49,932 nt of DNA from Acidobacteriales bacterium 13_1_40CM_3_55_5 (GTDB lineage: Bacteria > Acidobacteriota > Terriglobia > Terriglobales > Acidobacteriaceae). This document shows, in pieces, positions 25,022 through 34,375 of the stretch; the first letter of the stretch is position 1; every line of letters starts with the position of its first letter. The DNA is taken from contig MNGW01000069.1 in assembly GCA_001918935.1 (NCBI GenBank), positions 1-49,932 on the forward strand, given 5' to 3'. Below the pieces are notes generated by a model, which worked only from the letters and a program-made list of their open reading frames with translations, was not told the origin of the DNA and did no database searches. The translations under genes and the position numbers were made by a program.

Positions 25022-26854
25022 GTGCGCTGGGTTCTTCGAACCGCCGAGCTGGCCCGAGTCCAGGATCTTGCTGAAAATCTACGTTCAGATTCCGCGCTTC
25101 GTCTGAATAATTCCACCCTCGCCTCAACTCTGGCTCGGTTGCTGGTACTGCGTGGTATCACGGACATTGAATCCGCCCAACGTTATCTCGCACCGTCGCT
25201 TGTACATTTGCACTCACCTTACCTCATGACCGGCATGAAGGCCGCACTCGATCGATTGGAAGCGGCCATCGAACGCGAGGAAGGCATCCTGATTTACGGC
25301 GACTACGATGTTGACGGCACCACCGCGATTGTCATTCTCAAGACCGCCATCGAACTCTGTGGAGGCGCTGCTGACTTCCATGTTCCACACCGTATTCGCG
25401 AAGGCTACGGCATGAAAGATGATGTCATCGAGCGCGCCGCCGCTGCTGACATTCGCCTGATCATCAGTGTTGATACTGGAATCCGGGCTCTCGATGCGGC
25501 GCGAACAGCTCAGCGACTCGGCATTGACTTGATCGTCACCGACCACCACTTGGCGGGAAAAGATGGTGTGCCCAGTGCGCTTGCCGTGCTTAATCCCAAT
25601 CGGCCGGGCTGCGATTATCCATGCAAAGACCTCTGCGGGGCGGGAGTTGCATTCAAGCTGGCGCAAGGATTGATGGAACGGCGGCTGGCACAGAATGATC
25701 AGTCACGCCTCTTGACGTCGTTCATGAAGATGGTAGCGATCGCGACCATCGCCGATGCTGTTCCTCTCACCGGAGAAAACCGCGTGTTTGCCAAACTTGG
25801 ACTTGAAGCGCTGCGCTCTCCAGTAAACCTCGGCCTGCGCGCACTATTCGAAGTCGCGCAAGTCGGCGGACGGGCGCTCACTTCAGGAGAAGTGGCATTT
25901 CGCATTGCGCCCCGACTGAACGCGGCAGGACGCATGGACGTGGCTCGCGACGTTATCGAGCTTTTCAGTGTAAAAGATTCCGCGCGGGCGAAAGAGATCG
26001 CGAACCGGCTGGATCAGCTCAATGCTGAGCGTCAGCAAGAAGAGCGTCGCATTCTGGATGCGATCGACGCCCGCTTCATTGACGACCCGGCGCTGCACGA
26101 TGCTTTCTGCATCGTAATTGACGGAGACGGCTGGCATCGCGGCGTGATTGGAATCACCGCCACGCGGATCGTCGAGCGTTATGGCCGGCCCGCACTGGTA
26201 ATTTCGCGAGAAGGTGACGAATGCCACGGTTCTGGACGTTCCATCTCTGCATTCCACCTGCTCAATGCACTCGAATCATGCGCCGATATTTTTACCCGAT
26301 ATGGCGGACATGCCCACGCTGTCGGTTTTTCTCTCTCCAGCTCCCGCTTGGTCGAGTTGCGCACGCATTTGGACGAATATGCCCATGCGCGTCTGACTAT
26401 GGCTGACTTCGAGCCGGTCCTTAATCTCGATGCTCCCCTTCCACTCGAGCACATCACGCCTGAGCTGTTTCAGGCTCTCTGCCGCCTTGAACCATTCGGC
26501 ATGGGAAATCCGGAACCCGTCTTCAGCGCGTGTGCTGTTCGCACGACGGCTCCGCCGCGACTCATCAAAGATAAGCACGTGAAGCTGAAGCTGGCGCCAT
26601 CACTGGACAATCAAGAAGCAGGTTCCTCTGAACCGAACTGGAGACGATCGCTTCAATTCGACGCATTAGGGTGGCACATGGCCGCGGCGGTGCAGAAGGC
26701 CCAACTCTTACCGGGCGATACTCTCGATATCGCCTTCAGCATCGATCAAAACGACCATCCTGAATTCGGCGGCTTAGAACTCTCGCTGCGGGACATCAAA
26801 GCCAAAACCGCGGATGTAGCGGAAAACAAGTTGATGCGCGCCATAGGGAACTGA
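25022..26854 (+). CDS. recJ: single-stranded-DNA-specific 5'-3' exonuclease RecJ
   Basis: A 610-residue DHH-superfamily nuclease used in RecF-pathway recombination and mismatch repair. Motifs in order: GDYDVDGTTA (about 95-104), SVDTGIRALD, the DHH motif in VTDHHLAG, RIAPRLNAAGRMD, and the DHHA1 motif GGHAHAVGFS (about 425-434), then an OB-fold C-terminal domain (LKLAPSL ... WHMAAAVQ). GTG start at 25022, 2 bp after the preceding gene. Normal length. It is the second DHH-family protein of the window after NrnA. Confidence 0.95.
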   Translation: MRWVLRTAELARVQDLAENLRSDSALRLNNSTLASTLARLLVLRGITDIESAQRYLAPSLVHLHSPYLMTGMKAALDRLEAAIEREEGILIYGDYDVDGTTAIVILKTAIELCGGAADFHVPHRIREGYGMKDDVIERAAAADIRLIISVDTGIRALDAARTAQRLGIDLIVTDHHLAGKDGVPSALAVLNPNRPGCDYPCKDLCGAGVAFKLAQGLMERRLAQNDQSRLLTSFMKMVAIATIADAVPLTGENRVFAKLGLEALRSPVNLGLRALFEVAQVGGRALTSGEVAFRIAPRLNAAGRMDVARDVIELFSVKDSARAKEIANRLDQLNAERQQEERRILDAIDARFIDDPALHDAFCIVIDGDGWHRGVIGITATRIVERYGRPALVISREGDECHGSGRSISAFHLLNALESCADIFTRYGGHAHAVGFSLSSSRLVELRTHLDEYAHARLTMADFEPVLNLDAPLPLEHITPELFQALCRLEPFGMGNPEPVFSACAVRTTAPPRLIKDKHVKLKLAPSLDNQEAGSSEPNWRRSLQFDALGWHMAAAVQKAQLLPGDTLDIAFSIDQNDHPEFGGLELSLRDIKAKTADVAENKLMRAIGN

Positions 26855-26935
26855 TTGTTCGCTGAATTTCGTGTCTGTTCATTTTCAAATCCTTGCTTTA
26901 CACAAAACCCTTGCGAAGCTAATATTCACCCCTGC

Positions 26936-27514
26936 ATGCCAGACCAAATCGTTTTCTGTAATCAATGCGGGAGTCAGAATACGGCGGGAGCAACCTTCTG
27001 CTCGAAATGTGGCGGTTCCCTTGGCGGCGTTGCTCAACCTCTCGCAGCTACTTCCGCTCATCCGTTGGCTGTGCCAGTCCGCTACGGCGGTTTTTGGATT
27101 CGGTTCGTGGCAGCTATCATCGATGGCATTCTCGTGCAAGTCGTTGTCGTTCCGGTTGGCGCCCTCTTGGGCGGGATGATTGGCGTCGCCGGTGTGGCTG
27201 CACGCATGCCTGGAGAGGGAACGCGACTGGTTGCTGTCATTGTTGGGGCCGCACTCGGCTTACTTGCTTCGTGGATCTACGAAGCCGCTATGGAAAGTTC
27301 ATCTCTTCAAGCGACACTGGGCAAGATGATATTCGGGATGAAGGTCACAGACCTGAACCGCAACCGCATATCCTTCGCGCGCGCCACCGGGCGTCACTTT
27401 GCGAAATATCTTTCCAGCATGATTCTGTTCATCGGTTACATCATGGCTGGCTTTACCGAGCGCAAGCAGGCGCTGCACGACATAATCGCCAGTACAGTGG
27501 TGGTTCGCCGCTGA
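26936..27514 (+). CDS. zinc-ribbon RDD-family membrane protein
   Basis: A 192-residue protein. N-terminal double-CxxC zinc ribbon FCNQCGSQNTAGATFCSKCGG (about 7-27), followed by a linker and an RDD domain: FWIRFVAAIIDGILVQ with the R...D pair in helix 1, a second pair of helices, then LGKMIFGMKVTDLNRNRISFARATGRHF, the classic RDD loop, and a final helix before RKQALHDIIASTVV. RDD proteins are small inner-membrane proteins, some linked to ion or metabolite transport. Start at ATG 26936 rather than 26855 because the ribbon begins there. Probably separate from recJ (81-bp gap). Confidence 0.9.
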   Translation: MPDQIVFCNQCGSQNTAGATFCSKCGGSLGGVAQPLAATSAHPLAVPVRYGGFWIRFVAAIIDGILVQVVVVPVGALLGGMIGVAGVAARMPGEGTRLVAVIVGAALGLLASWIYEAAMESSSLQATLGKMIFGMKVTDLNRNRISFARATGRHFAKYLSSMILFIGYIMAGFTERKQALHDIIASTVVVRR

Positions 27515-27533
27515 GGCCGCTGCCTGTGGGATT

Positions 27534-27550
27534 GCCGGCGGGACGCCGGC
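27534..27550. terminator. GCCGGC hairpin after the RDD gene
   Basis: GCCGGC, GGGAC spacer, GCCGGC, followed by a pyrimidine-rich stretch (CTACTCTTCTCTTC). Plausible weak terminator of the RDD gene 20 bp after its stop. The word GGGACGCCGGCGCTAC looks like a dispersed intergenic repeat, so this could be a repeat rather than a terminator. Confidence 0.45.
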
Positions 27551-27599
27551 GCTACTCTTCTCTTCGACCTGATTCTCCACACGTGATCGCGACGGTAAG

Positions 27600-27629
27600 C
27601 TCGAGACCTGATACCGGGCACCTGACGCC
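27600..27629. repeat. heptamer element E, single arm (CAGGTCT-type)
   Basis: On the minus strand reads CAGGTGC, CCGGTAT, CAGGTCT, the same word as element B. No clear second arm. Lies 24-53 bp upstream of the LptC-LptA fusion gene. Confidence 0.55.
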
Positions 27630-27652
27630 ACCCTGCATTACACTATTTCCAC

Positions 27653-29908
27653 ATGCCTCTTCGAATTCCTCGTCTTCGTCGATGGTTTGCTGGCGGCGCC
27701 ATCCTCGTGGTCTTACTCGTTGCCGGCGCTTATTTCTATGCTAAGTGGCGGGTGAGTAATGCACTCCAGGAGGTACCGGAAAAAATCGGGATCAATATCG
27801 AACAGACTGCACAAGGATTTACGGTATCGCGCTCCGCGGCAGGCCGCACGATTTTCAAAGTTCAAGCCAATCGAGCGGTGAAATTCAAGGAGGGTGCTCG
27901 CGCGGAGTTACACGATGTGATGATCACCCTCTACGGACATGATTCCACCCGCTTCGATCAGATATATGGCGCCGATTTTGAATACGATAGCCAATCCGGG
28001 GATATTACCGCCAAGGGTGAAGTCAATATCGATCTCGAAGCCAATCCGGAAGGTTTGATCAAACCCGATCAGGCGCCTCCCAAGGAATTGAAGAATCCCA
28101 TTCACTTGAAGACCACCGGCCTGATCTTCAATCAGAAGACCGGGAACGCTTATACAAAAGAACTAGTCCAGTTCAGCATTCCGCAGGCCAATGGGTCAGC
28201 GGTGGGGGTGAACTATGTGGGCAAGGACAACGTGCTTACGCTGCAATCGCAGGTGAACGTGATTTTCAACGGCCCAACCCCTTCAAAGTTGACAGCCGAT
28301 CATGGAACTATCATCAAAAACCCAAAACAGGTTCTGCTCCAACACCTGCATCTGCAAAGCAGGGATAAACAACTGGATGCAGACAAGGCGACACTCTTTC
28401 TCCGTCCAGATAATGTGCTGGATCGTGTTCTCGCCAGCGGCAATGTCCTCGTGCAATCGGAGACCGATCCAATCACACGGATTCGCGCTGCCCAACTGGA
28501 CGCCCTCATGGGTGCGAAGGGCGATACATTCCGCCAAGCTGTGCTTTCTGGCAACGTTCAACTGGATAGGGCAGGACCTCAGGCCATGCAGGGGACTGCA
28601 GGGCGTGTGGTCATGAATTTTTTGGCTAAGAACCTGTTAAACACTGTGCACACCGAAGGAAGTGTCAAGTTAGTGCAGCATCAAAAATCGACTACCCCGT
28701 CATCGCCCGCACAAGATCTCGAAGTCACAGCCTCGGCCATCGATTTTTTTCTGGCGGGCGGAAATCGTTTGGACCACGCTCACACTTCCGGCCCTGCACA
28801 AATAGCCTTGCGAACTACGGAGGGCGGTGCGCGACCGCAGACCGTAGTCACTGCGGGAAAATTTCAAGCACGCTTCAGCAAGCTGGGTCGCCTGGCATCG
28901 GTTCACGGCGCCCCGAATGCGCGCATCACCACCAGCAATCCTGGCCAACCTGATCGGATCAGCAGCAGCAATACGGTTGACGCAAGCTTTGGCGCCAGCG
29001 GCGCTCTTGATTCAATCGTGCAGCAAGGTGCCGTCGCTTATGTGGACGGCGGCCGCAAAGCTTGGGCTGAACGTGCTCGCTACACGCCTGCCGACCAGAT
29101 GCTCGTACTTGTCGGAGCTCCGCGTGTGGTCGAACAAGGGATGACCACCACGGCCAACACCATGCGACTGAACCGATCCACAGGAGAGGCTCTTGCCGAT
29201 GGCAACGTCAAGAGTACTTACAGCGAACTTAAGGCACAACCGAATGGAGCGCTGCTGGCCTCTTCATCTCCGATTCATGTGACTTCGCAATCCATGAGGG
29301 CTCAGCGCTCTCCGGCAATCGCGGTGTACACCGACAATGCTCGTCTTTGGCAGGACGCCAATGTGGTGCAAGCGCCCACCATTGAGTTTGATCGCGATAA
29401 GCGATCCGTTATCGCTCGCGGAACTGGTGCGCAAAAAGTCTCCACCGCGCTGGTGCGGACCGACAAGAACGGCAAGACGACTCCGGTGGCGATCACTTCA
29501 GCTCGCCTCACTTATGCCGATAATGAACGTAAGGCTCATTTCGATGGAGGAGTGCTTGCCAAAGGCGCCGACCTGACGATTAGCGCGAACCAGATGGATG
29601 TTTTCTTGCAAGCCAGAGGGCAAGCAACAGCCAATCAGTCGGTTACGACAGTGGGCAAAGTAGAACGGATCGTGGCCCAGGGCCAGATTGTGGTGACTCA
29701 GCCAGCTCGCCGGGCGACAGGGCAGCAGCTGATTTATACGGCTGCGGAGGATAAGGTCGTGTTGACCGGCGGACCGCCTAGCATTTTTGATGCCGAACAT
29801 GGCAAGATTACCGGGGTTTCGTTGACTTTCTACATACACGATGATAGGGTTTTGGTGGAAGGAAGCAATTCATCCCCCACCGTCACGCAGACGCGAGTGG
29901 CACGATAA
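27653..29908 (+). CDS. LptC-LptA fusion, LPS transport periplasmic bridge
   Basis: A 751-residue protein joining LptC-like and LptA/OstA-like modules. An N-terminal single membrane anchor (about 14-32) is followed by an LptC-like beta-jellyroll (about 35-215: FTVSRSAAGRTIFKVQANRAV, LHDVMITLYG) and then long OstA-type repeats (LTADHGTIIKNPKQ, LDADKATLFLRPDNVLDRVLASGNV, the second series with RYTPADQMLVLVGAPRVV). A typical LptA is about 180 aa, so this carries several jellyrolls and would form most of the periplasmic LPS bridge. The stop codon abuts the lptB ATG, so they form an operon; LptB powers the transport. It is preceded by repeat element E. Confidence 0.88.
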   Translation: MPLRIPRLRRWFAGGAILVVLLVAGAYFYAKWRVSNALQEVPEKIGINIEQTAQGFTVSRSAAGRTIFKVQANRAVKFKEGARAELHDVMITLYGHDSTRFDQIYGADFEYDSQSGDITAKGEVNIDLEANPEGLIKPDQAPPKELKNPIHLKTTGLIFNQKTGNAYTKELVQFSIPQANGSAVGVNYVGKDNVLTLQSQVNVIFNGPTPSKLTADHGTIIKNPKQVLLQHLHLQSRDKQLDADKATLFLRPDNVLDRVLASGNVLVQSETDPITRIRAAQLDALMGAKGDTFRQAVLSGNVQLDRAGPQAMQGTAGRVVMNFLAKNLLNTVHTEGSVKLVQHQKSTTPSSPAQDLEVTASAIDFFLAGGNRLDHAHTSGPAQIALRTTEGGARPQTVVTAGKFQARFSKLGRLASVHGAPNARITTSNPGQPDRISSSNTVDASFGASGALDSIVQQGAVAYVDGGRKAWAERARYTPADQMLVLVGAPRVVEQGMTTTANTMRLNRSTGEALADGNVKSTYSELKAQPNGALLASSSPIHVTSQSMRAQRSPAIAVYTDNARLWQDANVVQAPTIEFDRDKRSVIARGTGAQKVSTALVRTDKNGKTTPVAITSARLTYADNERKAHFDGGVLAKGADLTISANQMDVFLQARGQATANQSVTTVGKVERIVAQGQIVVTQPARRATGQQLIYTAAEDKVVLTGGPPSIFDAEHGKITGVSLTFYIHDDRVLVEGSNSSPTVTQTRVAR

Positions 29909-30637
29909 ATGCGTACTCTGGCCACGGACGAAATCGGCAAGTCTTATCGTGGTCGCCGGGTTGTAAATGGAGTCAGCCTCCGCGTCGAGCAGGGCGAAGT
30001 CGTTGGTTTACTTGGACCTAACGGCGCTGGCAAAACCACTACCTTCTACACCATAGTGGGCCTGATCCCCCCTGACACAGGCCGGGTGTTAATCGACGAC
30101 GAAGATATCACGGACGTACCCATGTACTTGCGGGCGCGTCAGTTTGGAATCAGCTATCTCCCCCAAGAAGCTTCTGTGTTTCGCAAGCTGACCGTTGAGG
30201 AAAATATCCTCGCGGTGCTGGAAGCGCAGCCTATCTCCTGGCATGAGCGCCGGGAGAGGATGGAGAAGTTGATCGATCAGTTAGGACTGGAGCATATCCG
30301 GCTAAATCGCGGGTACGCGCTCTCCGGGGGCGAGCGGCGACGGGTGGAAATCGCGCGCGCCTTGTGCATCAATCCGACATTTATTTTGCTGGATGAGCCG
30401 TTTTCCGGGATCGACCCGATCGCTGTGCTCGATTTGCAGAAGATTATCAGTGACTTAAAGGCGAGCGGGATTGGAGTGTTGATCACCGATCACAATGTGC
30501 GGGAGACGCTTTCGGTCACCGATCGCGCCTACATTATTAATGTAGGACGAATCTTCCGCCAGGGAACGCCAGAGCAGTTGGGCGGCGATCCCGAAGTGCG
30601 GCGCGTATATCTGGGCGAGAGTTTCTCGCTAGTGTGA
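29909..30637 (+). CDS. lptB: LPS export ABC transporter ATP-binding protein LptB
   Basis: A 242-residue cytoplasmic ATPase that powers LPS extraction with LptF/G. Walker [10 protein letters not shown] (about 34-42), Q-loop [17 protein letters not shown], signature LSGGERRR, Walker [14 protein letters not shown], and the switch His in LITDHNV, with the C-terminal LptB motif [14 protein letters not shown]. Full length. It starts directly after the LptC-LptA stop; 110 bp separate it from rpoN. LptF/G genes are not in the window. The order lptC-A, lptB, rpoN, hpf is the one conserved in many Gram-negative bacteria. Confidence 0.96.
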   Translation: MRTLATDEIGKSYRGRRVVNGVSLRVEQGEVVGLLGPNGAGKTTTFYTIVGLIPPDTGRVLIDDEDITDVPMYLRARQFGISYLPQEASVFRKLTVEENILAVLEAQPISWHERRERMEKLIDQLGLEHIRLNRGYALSGGERRRVEIARALCINPTFILLDEPFSGIDPIAVLDLQKIISDLKASGIGVLITDHNVRETLSVTDRAYIINVGRIFRQGTPEQLGGDPEVRRVYLGESFSLV

Positions 30638-30651
30638 AAGCCGTCGTTAGC

Positions 30652-30745
30652 GCTTGGTCGTTGGTCGTTCGCACAATCAAGAACGACCCGCAATCAACAG
30701 CCAAGGGCGAATGACCAACTACGAAGACCAAGGACCAACGACCAG
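30652..30745. repeat. heptamer inverted-repeat element D (unit TTGGTCG)
   Basis: Left arm: CTTGGTCGTTGGTCGTTCGC (two TTGGTCG units). The right arm (about 30708-30744), read on the other strand, gives CTGGTCG, TTGGTCC, TTGGTCT and, after an offset, TTGGTCA. Spacer about 36 bp. It ends 3 bp before the rpoN ATG, so it occupies the whole ribosome-binding region. Confidence 0.8.
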
Positions 30746-30747
30746 CC

Positions 30748-32565
30748 ATGGTGTTGTTGCAGCCAAAGTTGCATCTGAAAGTCTCGCAGAGACAGATACT
30801 GACCCCTGGTCTGGTCCAGATGGTCAGCGTTCTCGCGCTCAACAAACTCGAGCTGCGAGACATGATTACCGCCGAAATGGTGGAGAATCCGGTGTTAGAG
30901 GAACTGGAAGATTCGGTTCCTCTGATTGACGAACTGGGACGCCGCCAGGAGGATCGCGATCGTCCAACTCCTGAAGAAAACACAGTAACTGCCGTCGAGA
31001 AAAAGGATCCTTTCGAAGAGATCGATTTCGGTTCGTTTTTCCAGGAGTACCTGGATCCTGGCTACCGCAGTCCCGGCGAGATGGAAGAAATCGAACGGCC
31101 ATCATTCGAAAACTTTCTATCCAAGCCAGGAAATCTAACCGACCACCTCACATGGCAATTGGGCGCGATCCCGACTCGGCCTGCGGTCCGCGAGGCTGCT
31201 GAGCTGATAATTGGCAATCTCAGCGAGGATGGATACCTCATTGCCAGCGACGACGAGTTGATGGGGGTTGCCCCGCCGGCTCCGCCCGAAGTGGACGCCA
31301 CCATTGCCGAGAACGTTGTCAAAGAAGCTGCAGCGTTGGGATTGGCCACGGCAATCGAGGAACCGGATAGTGACGCACATATCCCGTCGGAGTGGAACGA
31401 GAATGAGGCCCTGGATTTAGGACCCCAGGACTTAGAACCGCCGGATTCAAGAAACCAGACTCTAAATAAGCAGGAGTTCGAGAATGCCGGCAGCACTGCG
31501 GCAACTGGCATTGCGCCAGCTTTAGACACTACTCCTAAGGTCTCTGTTGCACAGGTGCCCGAAGCGAATCCGGTTCCGAAACCAGTTTACCGTCCCAACT
31601 TCAGCCTTAGCGATCTGCATGAAGCGCTCGAACTGGTGCGCCAAATGGATCCTCCCGGAGTGGCTTGCCGAGGTTTGCGCGAGTGCCTGCTCTGTCAGTT
31701 GCATTACCACCAGCACCAGCTTGCGGTAAGTAAGAACGGCAACGGGGAAGCGACGGCCCAGGTGCTCTCGGATGCGATTCCGATTGTGGACCAGCATCTT
31801 CGCGCGTTGCAGAATAAGCAATACAAGGAAATAGCCAAGGCAATTGCCCGCCCCATCGAAGCCGTACAGCAAGCGCTGGAATACATCAGGACGCTCGATC
31901 CGCGACCGGGCCTGCGCTACAACAAGGTTCAACCTCGACTGATCGAGCCTGACGTAGCATTCGTGAAGCATGGGGACGAGTGGCTGGTGATGATGAATGA
32001 CGATGACGTTCCCCAACTACGTCTGAATCCGGCTTACAAACGACTGCTGAGTCGCGACACCCAGGACAAAGACACGCGCAATTATGTGAAGGAGCGCTAC
32101 AAGAGCGCCATCCAGCTCATAAAGAACATCGAGCAACGCAAGCAGACGATTTTGAAAGTGTGCTACGCGATCGTAACCCGTCAGCCCGACTTTCTGGAAA
32201 AAGGCATTGACCAGTTAAAACCCATGATGATCAAAGAGGTCGCCGAAGAAATTGGCGTACACCCTTCCACCGTCAGCCGGGCGGTGGCTAATAAATATGC
32301 TCACACTCCCCAAGGTGTATTTGAATTACGGTACTTCTTCAGCGAAAGCGTGAACGGTCCCCAGGGCGGCAACACTTCGTTGCTTATCCTGAAACGCCGG
32401 GTCAAAAAGCTCATTGAGGAAGAAGATCCCACCCGCCCGTTGACCGACGAGCAGATCACCCGCATCCTTCAGTCCCAGGGTATCCAGGTCACTCGCCGCA
32501 CGGTTGCGAAATACCGGGAAGACATGCGCATCCCCAGCACTCACCAGCGCAGAGTGAAGAAATAA
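30748..32565 (+). CDS. rpoN: RNA polymerase sigma-54 factor
   Basis: A 605-residue sigma-54 factor. N-terminal region I Q-rich helix (QPKLHLKVSQRQILTPGLVQMV), acidic region II (about 65-110), a core-binding domain including FSLSDLHEALELVRQMDPPGVACRGLRECL, the second HTH (KEVAEEIGVHPSTVSRAVANKY), and the RpoN box with RRTVAKYREDM near the C-terminus. The region at about 155-290 is enlarged and low-complexity (Pro/Glu/Ala-rich) versus the usual 470-500 aa. No Shine-Dalgarno at the right distance: the leader is heptamer element D. It activates promoters with bacterial enhancer-binding proteins. hpf follows after 98 bp. Confidence 0.95.
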   Translation: MVLLQPKLHLKVSQRQILTPGLVQMVSVLALNKLELRDMITAEMVENPVLEELEDSVPLIDELGRRQEDRDRPTPEENTVTAVEKKDPFEEIDFGSFFQEYLDPGYRSPGEMEEIERPSFENFLSKPGNLTDHLTWQLGAIPTRPAVREAAELIIGNLSEDGYLIASDDELMGVAPPAPPEVDATIAENVVKEAAALGLATAIEEPDSDAHIPSEWNENEALDLGPQDLEPPDSRNQTLNKQEFENAGSTAATGIAPALDTTPKVSVAQVPEANPVPKPVYRPNFSLSDLHEALELVRQMDPPGVACRGLRECLLCQLHYHQHQLAVSKNGNGEATAQVLSDAIPIVDQHLRALQNKQYKEIAKAIARPIEAVQQALEYIRTLDPRPGLRYNKVQPRLIEPDVAFVKHGDEWLVMMNDDDVPQLRLNPAYKRLLSRDTQDKDTRNYVKERYKSAIQLIKNIEQRKQTILKVCYAIVTRQPDFLEKGIDQLKPMMIKEVAEEIGVHPSTVSRAVANKYAHTPQGVFELRYFFSESVNGPQGGNTSLLILKRRVKKLIEEEDPTRPLTDEQITRILQSQGIQVTRRTVAKYREDMRIPSTHQRRVKK

Positions 32566-32663
32566 GGGAATGCAGGAGTTGGAAGTCAGCCTTCTGACTC
32601 AGTTATGACTTGTTCCAAATGTGGTGCCCAGCTATACGACGCAAGATTTCAGGAGGGGCGCTC

Positions 32664-33269
32664 ATGAATGTGGAATACACCGGCAGGCACTATGAAATCA
32701 CTCCCATCATCCGCAAGTCAGTCGAAACCGGCCTGGCAAAAATCCGCAAGATTCTAGGTGACCAATTCGAGACCAAGGTGGTTCTTGCCGTGGAGAAGCA
32801 TCGCCACAAGGCGGAGATCACGATTAGTCCGCGAAATGGACCGTTGGTTGGCCTTGCTCAAGCCAGGGATATGATCGCCGCGGTGAACGAAGCGCTCGAC
32901 CACCTGGAGAAACAAGCGGTCAAGTACAAGACGCGCTGGCGCACCCGGAAACGTCATAACCACAAGAACAGTAATCAAAAATGGAACGGCAACTCGACGC
33001 AGGAGAACGTGCAGGTGGCGGTTGGACTTTCCGAAACCACAGCGTTGCCAATGGTGGTGCACAAGTTTCCGTCTGTGGCCAAAAGTACGGAAGTACACCT
33101 TTCGCGCTCGAATGATGCTGTCGCCATGCATCCCATGACACTGGAAGAAGCGATTAAGGAAGCGCATTTCCGCGACCGCGATGTATTTGTCTTTCGCGAT
33201 CCCAAAGGTAAGCTGATGATTTTGCATCGCACCAGGGACGGAAAAATAGAATTGATCGAAGCGCCCTAG
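32664..33269 (+). CDS. hpf: long-form ribosome hibernation promoting factor
   Basis: A 201-residue protein. N-terminal HPF/YfiA domain (about 1-105: MNVEYTGRHYEITPIIRKSV, KAEITISPRNG, DMIAAVNEALDHLEKQAVKYK, basic tail), then a linker and a C-terminal dimerisation domain (about 140-201: MTLEEAIKEAHFRDRDVFVFRDP, MILHRTRDGKIELIE) typical of the long HPF that makes 100S ribosome dimers. ATG 32664 chosen because AGGAGGGG is 5 bp upstream; the frame extends to 32610 without homology. Downstream of rpoN as in many bacteria. Confidence 0.93.
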   Translation: MNVEYTGRHYEITPIIRKSVETGLAKIRKILGDQFETKVVLAVEKHRHKAEITISPRNGPLVGLAQARDMIAAVNEALDHLEKQAVKYKTRWRTRKRHNHKNSNQKWNGNSTQENVQVAVGLSETTALPMVVHKFPSVAKSTEVHLSRSNDAVAMHPMTLEEAIKEAHFRDRDVFVFRDPKGKLMILHRTRDGKIELIEAP

Positions 33270-33295
33270 CCTCTCTAATCATCTCTCCGAGAGAC

Positions 33296-34228
33296 CTAAA
33301 CTGACATGACACGGGCTTTTTCCGCGCGTGCTGAGGCTAGCGCCTCAAGCGACGGAAAAGATGCCGGAACAGTTAACGTGCGCTCAGGCGGCATGGTTCC
33401 GGTGTTCACTGCATGCACCAGCATTTCCATGGCGCGTCCGACGTTCGGCGGAACGAAAACGCTGGCGGCTAGAAGGCCTCTTTTTACCCAGGCTTGTCCG
33501 GTCTTAGGCAGGCCGTCGCACCCGATGTAAGGAATGCTTAACCAGCGCTCCCGGGCGGCATTGTCAGGCAAATCTTGGAAAGCTTTTCGCGCACCCAATG
33601 CCATGGCGTCGTCCTGGGCCGCAATCAGATCAATACGAGTTTGCTGCGACGTAGACAGGCGCAGCCAGGAACTGACGGCACGATAGGAGCTATCCTCAGT
33701 CCACTGTCCCTTCATGATTTTGACTTGTACCTCGGCGGGTTTTGTCTCGTACATTCCGGTAGTCCGTTGTTTGGCAGCGAGGCTTTCTGACGGACCTTGA
33801 ATGTACAAAACCGATCCGCCCTTGGGCAGCAATGCGGCAAATTGACGGCCCTGGATGCGGCCGATCTCTTCGTGATCCGAAGTGACACCAAAGATGGGGA
33901 CGCGATGTGTCCGGCGTAGTTCCGAAATGTATTCGACATCGCGGTTCAAAATTACCCATCCGATGCCCCCTGCGACAGCGGCACGGGCTACCTGAGGCAG
34001 CGCAGTCCCACCGACTGGTTCAAAAATGATGGCGTCAGGGTGTGAATCCGAACGCGACTGAATGACCTTTAGCAGTTGCTGACTTTGCGTGATGGCGTCG
34101 TTATCTGCGTAAATGATTTGCACGTCCACACCCAAGCGGCGAGCGGCGGCTTCGGTGTCCACTGCCTGTTCCATCTGGTAATCGTTGTCGTTGGTGGTTA
34201 GTGAAACCAGAAAATTCAGTTTTTTCAT
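33296..34228 (-). CDS. periplasmic-binding-protein-type (Peripla_BP_4) sugar-binding protein, no signal peptide
   Basis: A 310-residue protein with the type-I periplasmic-binding fold of the RbsB/sugar-binding family: FLVSLTTNDNDYQMEQA at the N-terminus, PDAIIFEPVGGTALPQVARAAV, IGWVILNRDV, GRIQGRQFAALLPKGGSVLYIQGP, LIAAQDDAMALGARKAF and IGCDGLPKTG. It has no hydrophobic signal: the protein begins MKKLNFLVSL directly with the first strand. No ABC permease or ATPase gene is near. So it could be a cytoplasmic sugar sensor, or an exported protein whose signal lies in a missed start. Convergent with hpf (26-bp gap). Confidence 0.8.
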   Translation of the reverse strand: MKKLNFLVSLTTNDNDYQMEQAVDTEAAARRLGVDVQIIYADNDAITQSQQLLKVIQSRSDSHPDAIIFEPVGGTALPQVARAAVAGGIGWVILNRDVEYISELRRTHRVPIFGVTSDHEEIGRIQGRQFAALLPKGGSVLYIQGPSESLAAKQRTTGMYETKPAEVQVKIMKGQWTEDSSYRAVSSWLRLSTSQQTRIDLIAAQDDAMALGARKAFQDLPDNAARERWLSIPYIGCDGLPKTGQAWVKRGLLAASVFVPPNVGRAMEMLVHAVNTGTMPPERTLTVPASFPSLEALASARAEKARVMSV

Positions 34229-34375
34229 ATCTGCCCCGTTTGCGCGATCATACCCTCACATTGGTGACAAAGCATGATGACGGGAGTAACTTACTCGTCC
34301 CCACGTTCTGATTGCTGGTCAGATTCTACGGCGCCTGGGCAGAGTGCTAGAATGCGCCCCTCGGGAGAATATTTC

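Noticed and set aside
33283-33296. Small dyad TCTCTCCGAGAGA between hpf and the binding-protein gene as a terminator
   Set aside because: Stem is short and no T-run follows in either direction.
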